A DNA stretch of 64,000 nt from Bifidobacterium rousetti (GTDB lineage Bacteria; Actinomycetota; Actinomycetes; Actinomycetales; Bifidobacteriaceae). Positions 49,052 to 58,026 of the stretch are shown here, one piece after another (positions within the stretch are counted from its first letter, which is position 1; each line of letters begins with the position of its first letter). The stretch spans positions 161,520 to 225,519 of the forward strand of contig NZ_PEBH01000001.1 in the NCBI RefSeq assembly GCF_008698235.1. Direction: 5' to 3'. A program made the position numbers and the translations under genes. Below the pieces are notes generated by a model. The model searched no databases and had not been told where the DNA came from. It saw nothing but the letters and a program-made list of their open reading frames with translations.

Positions 49052-50212
49052 ATGACCGAGCATATCGAGCACATCGAGTTGGATCCAAGCCTCATCGACA
49101 TCCGCCACTACCTGCACGCCCACCCCGAGCGCAGCTTCAAGGAGTTCGACACCAGCATCTATCTGGCCGACCAGCTGCGCGCGCACGGCGTCGAGATCCT
49201 CGACAACCCGCTGCCCACGGGCGTCGTCGGCCTGATCCGCGGCGAGGGCGGTCCGGGGCCGCGCGTCGCCCTTCGCGCCGACATCGACGGACTGCCCATC
49301 GTCGAGGACACCGGACTCGATTTCACCTCCGTCAACGAGGGCGTCATGCACGGCTGTGGCCACGACCTGCACATGACGGGGCTTCTGGGCGCGGCCTTCT
49401 GGCTCGCCGAGCACCGCGACCGGTTCGCCGGATCGGTGAAGATCCTCTTCCAGCCGAGCGAGGAGACCGGACAGGGCGCGCGGGCGATGATGGACGCCGG
49501 CCTGCTCGACGACGTGGACGCGATCATCGGCACCCACAACAACCCCAACTACGCGCCCGGCGAGATCGCCGTCGGCGTGGATCCGATGATGGCGGGCTGC
49601 GTGCGGTTCCAGGTCACGCTGCACGCCGACGGCACGCACGCCGGCTATCCGCACAAGGGCACCGGGCCGATCGAGGCGATGGCGAGCATGGTGCTCGAGC
49701 TGCAGACCATCGTCAGTCGCAACATCTCGGCGCTGAACCCGCTGGTGCTGTCCATCACCGAGGTGCACGGCGGGCGCGTGTGGAACGTCGTGCCCGCCGA
49801 AGCCGGGTTCCAGGGCACCGTGCGCTACTTCCACAAGGAGGACAGCCTGCTCGCCGAACGCCGGTTCCGCGCCATCGTCGGGCACACCGCCGAGGCGTTC
49901 GGGATCACCGCCGACGTGGAATGGGACGACTTCCAGGACCCGGTCGTATCCGACGCCGCGCTGGCGCGGTCCGTCGCGGGCGACGTGCGCGACTACGCCA
50001 CGCTCGAGCCGATCCGCCCCTCCATGGCGGGGGAGGACTTCTGCGAGTTCGCCGAGGTGACCCGCTCCGTGTTCGCGTTCATCGGCTCCAACGGGGAGCC
50101 CGGCTGCGCCGACTGGCACAGCCCCCGCTTCATCGGGCTCGACGCCTCGCTGCCCGCGTTCGTGAACTTCTACGTCAACGCCGCGCTGCGCGTCGGCCGG
50201 GAACTCGCCTGA
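49052..50212 (+). CDS. M20-family amidohydrolase
   Basis: A 386-residue metal-dependent amidohydrolase of the N-acyl amino acid/hippurate group. Metal-binding residues appear in HGCGHDLHMTGLLGAA, the catalytic Glu-Glu in PSEETGQGARAM, and the third site in MAGEDFCEFAE; the dimerisation domain lies in residues 185–295. It would remove acyl groups from N-acyl amino acids. GGGAGG lies only one base from the start, so a leaderless message is more likely than a normal ribosome site. Confidence 0.87.
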   Translation: MTEHIEHIELDPSLIDIRHYLHAHPERSFKEFDTSIYLADQLRAHGVEILDNPLPTGVVGLIRGEGGPGPRVALRADIDGLPIVEDTGLDFTSVNEGVMHGCGHDLHMTGLLGAAFWLAEHRDRFAGSVKILFQPSEETGQGARAMMDAGLLDDVDAIIGTHNNPNYAPGEIAVGVDPMMAGCVRFQVTLHADGTHAGYPHKGTGPIEAMASMVLELQTIVSRNISALNPLVLSITEVHGGRVWNVVPAEAGFQGTVRYFHKEDSLLAERRFRAIVGHTAEAFGITADVEWDDFQDPVVSDAALARSVAGDVRDYATLEPIRPSMAGEDFCEFAEVTRSVFAFIGSNGEPGCADWHSPRFIGLDASLPAFVNFYVNAALRVGRELA

Positions 50213-50220
50213 GGGGCTTA

Positions 50221-50226
50221 TAGGAT
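50221..50226 (+). promoter_or_regulatory. -10 element of a leaderless promoter for nadE
   Basis: TAGGAT ends eight bases before the A of ATG 50234 and has no Shine-Dalgarno downstream of it. Confidence 0.5.
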
Positions 50227-50233
50227 AGTGAGC

Positions 50234-51931
50234 ATGACCCAGATTCGTTTCGCATTAGCCCAGATCGACACCTGCGTCGGCGCGCTCGACGCCAACGCGG
50301 ACAAGGTGCTCGACTACTCCCGCAAGGCCGCCGAAGGCCACGCCGACGTCGTCGTCTTCCCCGAGATGACGCTCACCGGATACCCGATCGAGGATCTGGC
50401 CCTGCGCCGCACGTTCCGTCAGGCCGCGTGGGACAAGGCCGACGAACTCGCCGACCGCCTGAAGAGGGACGACCTCGGCGACCTGTATGTGGTGGTCGGC
50501 ACGGTCGGCACCGACCGCGCCACCGACAAGCCGTACAACCGTCTCGTCGTCCTGCACGACGGCGTGGTGTGGGCCGGATACGACAAGCACTTCCTGCCCA
50601 ACTACGGCGTGTTCGACGAGTTCCGCATCTTCAAGGCGGGGGAGCGCTCCGTCGTCCTCGACGTCGACGGCGCACGCCTCGGCGTCGCGATCTGCGAGGA
50701 CATCTGGCAGGACGGCGGCCCGGTCGCCGAACTCGCCGGGCGAGACATCGACGCGCTCGTCACCATCAACGGCTCCCCGTACGAGGAGGGCAAGACCGAC
50801 GTTAGGCTCGACCTCGCGCACCGCCGCGCGGCCGAGGTCGACGCGCCGCTCATCTACCTCAACCAGGTCGGCGGTCAGGACGACCTCGTCTTCGACGGCG
50901 GCAGCTTCGTCATGGACGCCGACGGCACGCTGCTCGCCCGGGCCCCGATGTTCATGGAGGACCTGTCGTTCTGGACGCTCGACACCGACACGGTCCATCA
51001 GGCCAAGGGCGAGATCGCGCCCCCGCTCGACCCGGACGAGGAGGTGTACACCGCCTGCGTGCTCGGCCTCAAGGACTACATGGCCAAGAACCGCTTCACC
51101 GGCGTCACGCTCGGCCTGTCCGGCGGCATCGACTCCGCGCTCGTCGCCGCGATGGCCGCCGACGCGGTGGGCGGCGGGAACGTGCACGGCATCTCCATGC
51201 CCTCGATGTACTCGTCCGACGGCTCGAAAGACGACGCCGCCGACCTCGCGACCAACATCGGCGCCCACTATGACGTCCAGCCCATCGAACCGCTGTTCAA
51301 CGCCTACCAGAACCAACTGCACCTCGACGGCGTGGCCGCCGAGAACCTGCAGGCGCGCATCCGCGGCGTGATCGTCATGGCGTACTCGAACTCGAAGGGG
51401 CTGCTGGCCGTGGCCACCGGCAACAAGTCCGAGCTCGCCTGCGGCTATTCGACGATCTACGGCGACGCGGTCGGCGGCTACGCCCCGATCAAGGACCTGC
51501 TCAAGACCCGCGTGTGGGAGCTCGCCCGCTGGCGCAACCGCGCCGCAGCCGCGGGCGTCGGCATCGGAGGACTGAAGGTCGTGGGCAACGAGGCCGGGAA
51601 CCCCGGCACGCCGCTCGAGAACGGGGTGATGATCCCCGTCTCCTCGATCGAGAAGGCGCCGAGCGCCGAACTGCGCCCCGGGCAGAAGGACTCCGACTCC
51701 CTGCCCGAGTACGCGCTGCTCGACAAGGTGCTTGCCGCGTACATCGAGCATGCGCACGGGCGTGCGGACCTGCTCGCCGACGGCTTCGACGCCAAGACGG
51801 TCGACACGGTGATGCGCCTCGTGGACCGCGCCGAGTGGAAGCGCCGCCAATACCCGCTCGGCCCCAAGGTCACGGCGCTCGCGTTCGGCCGCGACCGGCG
51901 CCTGCCGATCACCAACGCGTTCCGCGAGTAG
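50234..51931 (+). CDS. nadE: Glutamine-dependent NAD+ synthetase
   Basis: A 565-residue two-domain enzyme. The N-terminal nitrilase-like glutaminase (residues 1–265) has the Glu-Lys-Cys triad in FPEMTLTGYP, KHFLPNYGVF and VAICEDIWQ; the C-terminal synthetase has the ATP pyrophosphatase loop GLSGGIDSALVAAM and NKSELACGYSTIYGD. It amidates nicotinate adenine dinucleotide to NAD+ with ammonia from glutamine. ATG 50234 is preferred; GTG 50228 is in frame. Confidence 0.95.
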   Translation: MTQIRFALAQIDTCVGALDANADKVLDYSRKAAEGHADVVVFPEMTLTGYPIEDLALRRTFRQAAWDKADELADRLKRDDLGDLYVVVGTVGTDRATDKPYNRLVVLHDGVVWAGYDKHFLPNYGVFDEFRIFKAGERSVVLDVDGARLGVAICEDIWQDGGPVAELAGRDIDALVTINGSPYEEGKTDVRLDLAHRRAAEVDAPLIYLNQVGGQDDLVFDGGSFVMDADGTLLARAPMFMEDLSFWTLDTDTVHQAKGEIAPPLDPDEEVYTACVLGLKDYMAKNRFTGVTLGLSGGIDSALVAAMAADAVGGGNVHGISMPSMYSSDGSKDDAADLATNIGAHYDVQPIEPLFNAYQNQLHLDGVAAENLQARIRGVIVMAYSNSKGLLAVATGNKSELACGYSTIYGDAVGGYAPIKDLLKTRVWELARWRNRAAAAGVGIGGLKVVGNEAGNPGTPLENGVMIPVSSIEKAPSAELRPGQKDSDSLPEYALLDKVLAAYIEHAHGRADLLADGFDAKTVDTVMRLVDRAEWKRRQYPLGPKVTALAFGRDRRLPITNAFRE

Positions 51932-51953
51932 TTCCGAAAGGAGGAACCGGACG

Positions 51954-52175
51954 ATGAGTCAGGACAAGCGGTGGTACTTCAACAGCCATACGGGGGAGCC
52001 GGAACTGGGGCCGCAGTCGCCCATCGAACAGCGCATGGGGCCGTACAAGACCCGTGAGGACGCCCTCAACGCGTGGAAGATCTTCCAGGACCGCGAGACG
52101 ATCTGGAAGGAGCAGGACCGCCAGTGGAACCGTCAGTGGAACGGTCCGCAGGACGACGGCCAGCCCGACGACTGA
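51954..52175 (+). CDS. Small conserved protein, aromatic and charged (SPOR-like annotation in relatives)
   Basis: A 73-residue protein: WYFNSHTGEPELGPQSP, then MGPYKTREDALNAWKIFQDR and a Trp/Gln/Arg-rich tail (QDRQWNRQWNGPQDD). It is preceded by AAAGGAGGAAC. The GPYKTREDA segment is the only part resembling a SPOR or tudor-type small beta fold. It ends near the pflB leader; function unknown. Confidence 0.7.
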   Translation: MSQDKRWYFNSHTGEPELGPQSPIEQRMGPYKTREDALNAWKIFQDRETIWKEQDRQWNRQWNGPQDDGQPDD

Positions 52176-52185
52176 CGCCCGATCA

Positions 52186-52284
52186 CCCTCTTGATGAGGG
52201 GGCCGGCACTGAAGTGCCTGCGCATCGGCGGTTACCCGGCCTCCTCTGACGAGGGGGCTGCCAGCCGCAGGCTGACTGGGGGAG
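52186..52284. repeat. Two related intergenic stem-loop repeats
   Basis: CCCTCTTGATGAGGG (52186–52200) is followed by a GGCACT/AGTGCC hairpin; then CTCCTCTGACGAGGGGG (52241–52257), the hairpin CAGCC/GGCTG and a closing GGGGGAG. This two-hairpin layout, with G-rich closing strand, matches an intergenic repeat that I recall as frequent in gut Actinobacteria and Clostridia. It is in the leader region of pflB. Confidence 0.5.
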
Positions 52285-52308
52285 AGACCGCCGCGATACC
52301 TGTTCGGC

Positions 52309-52354
52309 TGTGAACGGTCACTGTGAACGATAACGTAATGTGAGATAGCTCACG
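52309..52354. promoter_or_regulatory. CRP/Rex-like binding sites upstream of pflB
   Basis: Two TGTGAACG half sites (52309–52316 and 52322–52329) are followed by the palindrome TGTGAGATAGCTCACG (52339–52354), which fits TGTGA-N6-TCAC of CRP/FNR/GlxR-type regulators including the central TA. The first half site plus GGTCAC also resembles the Streptomyces Rex site TGTGAACnnnTTCACA. A TAGACT -10 (52388–52393) lies 34 bases downstream. Confidence 0.6.
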
Positions 52355-52448
52355 CGTATTTTGCGTTAACTCCCAGTGACCAGCGGCTAGACTATGGAAG
52401 TAACGACGACAATGGTGCGTCGCAAGAACACAACACCAAGGAGTGGAT

Positions 52449-54824
52449 ATGACAGCTGTGGAATCTACCGCACTCACTCAGGAGGAGCTGGACGCCAAGG
52501 CGTGGGACGGCTTCGAGGGAGGCAACTGGCAGAAGGACATCGACGTTCGCGACTTCATCCAGAAGAACTACACCCCGTACGAGGGTGACGAGTCGTTCCT
52601 CGCCCCGGCCACCGAGAAGACCAAGCACCTGTGGCAGTACCTCGACGACAACTACCTGGCTGTCGAGCGCAAGCAGCGCGTCTACGACGTGGACACCCAC
52701 ACCCCGGCCGACATCGACGCCTTCCCGGCGGGCTACATCGATTCCCCGGAGGTCGACAACGTGATCGTCGGCCTGCAGACCGACGTCCCCTGCAAGCGCG
52801 CGATGATGCCGAACGGCGGCTGGCGCATGGTCGAGCAGGCCATCCGTGAGGCAGGCAAGGAGCCGGACCCGGAGATCAAGAAGATCTTCACCAAGTACCG
52901 CAAGACCCACAACGACGGTGTCTTCGGCGTCTACACCAAGCAGATCAAGGTCGCCCGCCACAACAAGATCCTCACCGGTCTGCCGGACGCCTACGGCCGT
53001 GGCCGCATCATCGGCGACTACCGCCGCGTCGCCCTGTACGGCGTCAACAAGCTGATCGCCTTCAAGAAGCGCGACAAGGACTCCGTGCCGTACCGCAACG
53101 ACTTCACCGAGCCGGAGATCGAGCACTGGATCCGCTTCCGCGAGGAGCACGACGAGCAGATCAAGGCCCTGAAGAAGCTCATCAACCTCGGCAACGAGTA
53201 CGGCCTTGACCTGACCCGTCCGGCCCAGACCGCTCAGGAGGCCGTGCAGTGGACCTACATGGGCTACCTCGCCTCCATCAAGTCCCAGGACGGCGCCGCC
53301 ATGTCCTTCGGCCGCAACTCCGCCTTCCTCGACTGCTACATCCAGCGCGACCTCGAGGCCGGCAAGATCACCGAGACTGACGCTCAGGAGCTTATCGACA
53401 ACATCGTCATGAAGCTCAGGATCGTCCGCTTCCTGCGCACCAAGGACTACGACAACATCTTCTCCGGCGACCCGTACTGGGCGACCTGGTCCGACGCCGG
53501 CTTCGGCGACGACGGCCGTCCGCTGGTCACCAAGACCTCGTTCCGTCTGCTCAACACGCTGACCCTCGAGCACCTCGGACCCGGCCCGGAGCCGAACATC
53601 ACGATCTTCTGGGATCCGAAGCTGCCGGAAGGCTACAAGCGCTTCTGCGCCAAGATCTCCATCGACACCTCGGCCATCCAGTACGAGTCCGACAAGGAGA
53701 TCCGCGGCCACTGGGGCGACGACGCGGCCATCGCCTGCTGCGTGTCCCCGATGCGCGTCGGCAAGCAGATGCAGTTCTTCGCGGCCCGCGTGAACTCCGC
53801 CAAGGCGCTGCTCTACGCGATCAACGGCGGCCGTGACGAGATGACCGGCATGCAGGTCATCGACAAGGGCGTGATCGACCCGATCACCCCGGAGGCCGAC
53901 GGCTCCCTGGACTACGAGAAGGTCAAGAACAACTACGAGAAGGCCCTCGAGTGGCTGTCCGAGACCTACGTCATGGCCCTGAACATCATCCACTACATGC
54001 ACGATAAGTACGCGTACGAGTCCATCGAGATGGCGCTGCACGACAAGGAGGTGTACCGCACCCTCGGCTGCGGCATGTCCGGCCTGTCCATCGCCGCCGA
54101 CTCCCTCGCCGCGATCAAGTACGCCAAGGTGTACCCGATCACCAACGCCGAGGCCAAGACCCTCGAGGGACACGAGTACGAGTACGTCGAGGGCGCCGAC
54201 GACGATCTGGTCGTGGGCTACCGCACCGAGGGCGAGTTCCCGATCTACGGCAACGACGACGACCGCGCCGACGACATCGCCAAGTGGGTCGTCTCCACGG
54301 TCATGGGCCAGGTCAAGCGCCTGCCGGTCTACCGCGGCGCCGTCCCGACCCAGTCCATCCTGACGATCACCTCCAACGTGGAGTACGGCAAGAACACCGG
54401 TTCCTTCCCGTCCGGTCACAAGAAGGGCACCCCGTACGCCCCGGGCGCCAACCCGGAGAACGGCATGGACTCCCACGGCATGCTGCCGTCCATGTTCTCC
54501 GTCGGCAAGATCGACTACAACGACGCGCTGGACGGCATCTCGCTGACCAACACGATCACCCCCGACGGCCTCGGCCGTGACGAGGACGAGCGCATCGGCA
54601 ACCTGGTCGGCATCCTGGACGCCGGCAACGGCCATGGCCTCTACCACGCCAACATCAATGTGCTGCGCAAGGAGACCATGGAGGACGCCGTCGAGCACCC
54701 GGAGAAGTACCCGCACCTGACCGTGCGCGTCTCCGGCTACGCGGTGAACTTCGTCAAGCTCACCAAGGAGCAGCAGCTCGACGTCATCTCCCGTACCTTC
54801 CACCAGGGCGCCGTCACCGACTGA
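52449..54824 (+). CDS. pflB: Formate C-acetyltransferase (pyruvate formate-lyase)
   Basis: A 791-residue glycyl-radical enzyme converting pyruvate and CoA to acetyl-CoA and formate in anaerobic metabolism. The two catalytic cysteines lie in [13 protein letters not shown] near residue 434, and the radical-bearing Gly in [13 protein letters not shown] near residue 767. ATG 52449 follows AAGGAG; GTG 52443 is inside that signal. Its activator is encoded 230 bases downstream. The leader carries CRP/Rex-like sites. Confidence 0.97.
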   Translation: MTAVESTALTQEELDAKAWDGFEGGNWQKDIDVRDFIQKNYTPYEGDESFLAPATEKTKHLWQYLDDNYLAVERKQRVYDVDTHTPADIDAFPAGYIDSPEVDNVIVGLQTDVPCKRAMMPNGGWRMVEQAIREAGKEPDPEIKKIFTKYRKTHNDGVFGVYTKQIKVARHNKILTGLPDAYGRGRIIGDYRRVALYGVNKLIAFKKRDKDSVPYRNDFTEPEIEHWIRFREEHDEQIKALKKLINLGNEYGLDLTRPAQTAQEAVQWTYMGYLASIKSQDGAAMSFGRNSAFLDCYIQRDLEAGKITETDAQELIDNIVMKLRIVRFLRTKDYDNIFSGDPYWATWSDAGFGDDGRPLVTKTSFRLLNTLTLEHLGPGPEPNITIFWDPKLPEGYKRFCAKISIDTSAIQYESDKEIRGHWGDDAAIACCVSPMRVGKQMQFFAARVNSAKALLYAINGGRDEMTGMQVIDKGVIDPITPEADGSLDYEKVKNNYEKALEWLSETYVMALNIIHYMHDKYAYESIEMALHDKEVYRTLGCGMSGLSIAADSLAAIKYAKVYPITNAEAKTLEGHEYEYVEGADDDLVVGYRTEGEFPIYGNDDDRADDIAKWVVSTVMGQVKRLPVYRGAVPTQSILTITSNVEYGKNTGSFPSGHKKGTPYAPGANPENGMDSHGMLPSMFSVGKIDYNDALDGISLTNTITPDGLGRDEDERIGNLVGILDAGNGHGLYHANINVLRKETMEDAVEHPEKYPHLTVRVSGYAVNFVKLTKEQQLDVISRTFHQGAVTD

Positions 54825-54878
54825 TCCGATCATCCGGTGCACGCCGCCCGGCCATGAAGGCCGCAGGCGATAGATGAA

Positions 54879-54916
54879 CGAAGGGGTGGGACTTTCAAGG
54901 ATCCCGCCCCTTCGTC
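54879..54916 (+). terminator. Terminator after pflB
   Basis: CGAAGGGGTGGGA (54879–54891) pairs with TCCCGCCCCTTCG (54902–54914), with one G-T pair and a 10-base loop. There is little T-run after it. Confidence 0.7.
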
Positions 54917-54951
54917 ATGCCGAACACCGTTTTCGAAAACCGACGCCCAGC

Positions 54952-54986
54952 GCGCATACCCGGTCGCGCACATACCGGGTATGCGC
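54952..54986. repeat. Perfect 13-bp inverted repeat upstream of pflA
   Basis: GCGCATACCCGGT (54952–54964) and ACCGGGTATGCGC (54974–54986) flank nine bases that hold another CATA. Related CATACC and CATACG words recur up to 55030. It lies 69 bases before the pflA start and could be an operator, a hairpin leader or a second terminator for pflB. Confidence 0.6.
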
Positions 54987-55054
54987 ATATATCACATATA
55001 CCAAGCCACACACATACCCGACATACGCATCACTTTTGGAACAGGAGGACAACG

Positions 55055-55933
55055 ATGCCCGAAACCCAGTTCCGCACCACCACGCGCCACATGCTGCGCG
55101 AATCCAAGTCGTACGCGTCCCAGACCCTCATGGGCGGCCTGTCCGGATTCGAATCCCCGATCGGACTCGACCGACGCGACCGCATCGCCGCGTTGAAGTC
55201 CGGCGACATCGGCTTCGTCCATTCGTGGGACATCAACACGTCCGTCGACGGTCCGGGCACCCGCATGACCGTCTTCATGTCCGGCTGCCCGCTGCGCTGC
55301 CAGTACTGCCAGAACCCCGACACCTGGAAGATGCGCGACGGCAAGCCCGTCTACCTCGACGCGATGATCAAGAAGGTCGACCGCTACAAGGACCTGTTCA
55401 AGGCCACGCGCGGCGGCATCACCTTCTCCGGCGGCGAGTCGATGATGCAGCCGGCGTTCGTCTCCCGCGTCTTCCACGCGGCCAAGGAGATGGGCGTGCA
55501 CACCTGCCTCGACACCTCCGGCTTCCTCAACACGAACTACACCGACGAGATGCTCGAGGACATCGACCTGTGCCTGCTCGACGTCAAGTCCGGCGATGAG
55601 GAGACCTACCACAAGGTCACCGGCGGCGTCCTGCAGCCCACTATCGACTTCGGCCGCAGGCTCGCGAAGGCCGGCAAGAAGATCTGGGTGCGTTTCGTGC
55701 TCGTGCCGGGGCTGACCGACTCCGAGGAGAACGTCGAGAATGTGGCCAGGATCTGCGAGAGTTTCGGCGACTCCGTCGAGCACATCGACGTCCTCGGCTT
55801 CCACCAGCTCGGCAGGCCGAAGTGGCATGAGATGCGCATCCCGTACCCGCTGGAGAACCAGAAGGGGCCGAACGCCGCATTGCGCGAACGCGTCACGAAG
55901 CAGTTCGAATCGCACGGGTTCACCGTCTATTAA
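55055..55933 (+). CDS. pflA: Pyruvate formate-lyase-activating enzyme
   Basis: A 292-residue radical SAM enzyme that installs the glycyl radical on PflB. The CX3CX2C iron-sulfur cluster motif is CPLRCQYC at about residues 81–88, followed by the GGITFSGGESMMQP SAM-binding block. ATG 55055 follows AGGAGGACAACG; upstream in-frame starts read through the intergenic repeat. It is transcribed with or soon after pflB. Confidence 0.95.
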   Translation: MPETQFRTTTRHMLRESKSYASQTLMGGLSGFESPIGLDRRDRIAALKSGDIGFVHSWDINTSVDGPGTRMTVFMSGCPLRCQYCQNPDTWKMRDGKPVYLDAMIKKVDRYKDLFKATRGGITFSGGESMMQPAFVSRVFHAAKEMGVHTCLDTSGFLNTNYTDEMLEDIDLCLLDVKSGDEETYHKVTGGVLQPTIDFGRRLAKAGKKIWVRFVLVPGLTDSEENVENVARICESFGDSVEHIDVLGFHQLGRPKWHEMRIPYPLENQKGPNAALRERVTKQFESHGFTVY

Positions 55934-56003
55934 TCGCAAGGTCGCATGGCGATCTTCACGTGTCGATACCGCGAAACGCCGTACGCGCACGTAGGCTGAA
56001 GAC

Positions 56004-56678
56004 ATGGCCGACATCTATGCGTTTCCCACCGGCGCGAATCCGCACGGCACCACCCGCGACGACGCGGCGCAGGACCTGCCGGGGCGTCCTTGCGGCGTCC
56101 CCGACGCCGTATGGGACGCCGTCGAGTCGATACGCGCCATGCGCCGGATCGACGGCATGGGCTACCGGGAGATCCCGGTGCCCGCCACCCTGGCCGACTA
56201 CGGCATCGGGGTCGCGATCGAAGTGGCGTCGGCGGCACACGGGCGTGGCGCGGACGGGACATATCCGTTCGACGACCTGCCGTCATCGGCCCCGGCCGTG
56301 GCCACGGGCTGGATCATGACGCTCTACAGCAATGACGAACGCCCCGACTGGGGCTCCCACTGGCGTTGCGTCGCCTTCGCGAGCCTGCCGTTGCCCCGTG
56401 CGGAGAACGATCCGCTGGCGCCGGGCATGTACTGGGACGACATGTGCGGCTGGCTCAAGGCCGCCGAGCCCGACAGCGTCGGCGGGACCGTCACCGTCAC
56501 GCAGAACACCACCTTCGGGTCCCTCGGGGACGGCGGTTCCGCGGGATGCGAGATGCGTGTATCCTTTACCCCGGCGGTCCATACCGGCGTCCCCTTCGAT
56601 GCCGGCGCGCACGTCGCGGCATGGGCCAGCTTCCTCCGATCCACCATCCACTTCAACGAGGGCGCAACCGTTGACTGA
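56004..56678 (+). CDS. DUF3000 family protein
   Basis: A 224-residue actinobacterial protein. The family core spans residues 35–215: PDAVWDAVESIRAMRRIDGMGYREIPVPATLADYGIGVAIEV, then GWIMTLYSNDERPDWGSHWRCVAFASLPL and a closing beta-rich part. Function unknown; it sits upstream of RNase D as in other actinobacteria. A TAGGCT -10 (55992–55997) ends seven bases before the ATG, so it is probably leaderless. It overlaps the next gene by eight bases. Confidence 0.8.
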   Translation: MADIYAFPTGANPHGTTRDDAAQDLPGRPCGVPDAVWDAVESIRAMRRIDGMGYREIPVPATLADYGIGVAIEVASAAHGRGADGTYPFDDLPSSAPAVATGWIMTLYSNDERPDWGSHWRCVAFASLPLPRAENDPLAPGMYWDDMCGWLKAAEPDSVGGTVTVTQNTTFGSLGDGGSAGCEMRVSFTPAVHTGVPFDAGAHVAAWASFLRSTIHFNEGATVD

Positions 56679-57972
56679 TCCCAGACAGGAACCACGACTG
56701 CAGAAAGAACCGCGCGGGGGAGTGCCGGACGTCACCGACACGCTCGCCGGATACCACAGGGCGTGCGAGGCGCTTGCCGGTGCATCCGGGCCATTGGCCG
56801 CCGACGCCGAACGGGCCTCCGGCTTCCGCTACGGACACGAGGACTGGCTCATCCAGTTCAAACGCGAGGGGGCGGGCATCTTCCTGCTCGATCCGGTGGC
56901 GCTCAACCGCGTCGGCGTCGACTGGAACGAATTCAACGGGGCCGTCGGCGACGCCGTCTGGATCCTCCACGACGCGATGATGGACCTGCCCGGCTTCGCC
57001 GACCTCGGGCTGAGACCCCAGGGGCTCTTCGACACCGAGATGGCCGCGCGGCTGCTCGGACTGCACCGCTTCGGCCTCGCGGCCGTCACCGAGCACTACC
57101 TCGGCATCACCCTGGCCAAGGAACATTCGGCGGCGGACTGGTCCTACCGTCCGCTGCCGCGCGACTGGCGCAACTACGCCGCGCTCGACGTGGAGCTGCT
57201 CATCGAGCTCGAGGGCCTGATGCGCGCCGACCTCAAGTCGCACGGCAAGACCGAGTGGGCCGACGAGGAGTTCGCACACATCCTCGCCGAGGGCACATCC
57301 GGGGTTCCCCGGCACGACCATCCGATTCCGTGGCTGCGCATATCGCACATCACCAGCCTCGGACGGGACCGCAGGGGCCTGGCCATCGCCAGGGCGCTGT
57401 GGACCAAGCGCGACGAGCTCGCGCGACGCTACGACATCGCCCCCACGCTGCTGCTCGCCGACGCCTCCATCATCGAGGCCGCCGAGCGCAAACCCCGCAA
57501 CGCGCGCGAATTCCGCGCCGTGCGCTCCCTCAACGAACGCGTGCGCATCCACACCGGGGGCGAACAGGACAAGATGTTCGAACGCTACGCGCCGATCCAG
57601 CGCGCGGTCAAGCCATCCGTGTGGAAGACCGCGATCCAGGAGGCGCTGGCGCTGCCCGCGAGCCAGCTGCCGTCCATGCCGGCCGGCGGATGCGTGCCGG
57701 ACGCCGAGGCGAACGCCCCGCGCGCGATGCGCCTGTGGGACAGACGTCCCGAGCGCAAGGAGCGGCTCCAGCGCGTGCGCCGCGTCGTTAACCAGATCGC
57801 CGAGGACACGCGAACGCCCGCCGAGGTGATCATCAAGCCGCAGATCATCCGCAACCTGTGCTGGACCGATTCGCCCGCGAACCGCGACGTGGCGGCGTTC
57901 CTCAGGGAGCAGGGCGCACGCGACTGGCAGGTGCGGCTGATCGCCGCGTCCGTGTCGCGCGCTATACTGTGA
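56671..57972 (+). CDS. rnd: Ribonuclease D (HRDC-domain 3'-5' exonuclease)
   Basis: A 433-residue DEDD exonuclease for tRNA 3' trimming. The exonuclease domain (about 30–205) shows DPVALNRVGVDWNEF, the second metal motif WILHDAMMDLPGFAD and DTEMAARLLGLHRFGL, and the YAALDVELLIEL Asp motif near residue 170. An HRDC domain follows (RDRRGLAIARALWTKRDELARRYDIAPTLLL). The first motif is weaker than in E. coli. TTG 56671 overlaps the previous gene; GTG 56722 is an alternative. Confidence 0.87.
   Translation: MTDPRQEPRLQKEPRGGVPDVTDTLAGYHRACEALAGASGPLAADAERASGFRYGHEDWLIQFKREGAGIFLLDPVALNRVGVDWNEFNGAVGDAVWILHDAMMDLPGFADLGLRPQGLFDTEMAARLLGLHRFGLAAVTEHYLGITLAKEHSAADWSYRPLPRDWRNYAALDVELLIELEGLMRADLKSHGKTEWADEEFAHILAEGTSGVPRHDHPIPWLRISHITSLGRDRRGLAIARALWTKRDELARRYDIAPTLLLADASIIEAAERKPRNAREFRAVRSLNERVRIHTGGEQDKMFERYAPIQRAVKPSVWKTAIQEALALPASQLPSMPAGGCVPDAEANAPRAMRLWDRRPERKERLQRVRRVVNQIAEDTRTPAEVIIKPQIIRNLCWTDSPANRDVAAFLREQGARDWQVRLIAASVSRAIL
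57962..57967 (+). promoter_or_regulatory. -10 element of the tig promoter
   Basis: TATACT spans the last codons of rnd and lies 60 bases before the trigger factor start. Confidence 0.5.
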
Positions 57973-58026
57973 CGGTTGCCTTCGGGCAGATATTGATGAA
58001 AACACGACTTTTCAGGAGCGTTTAGC

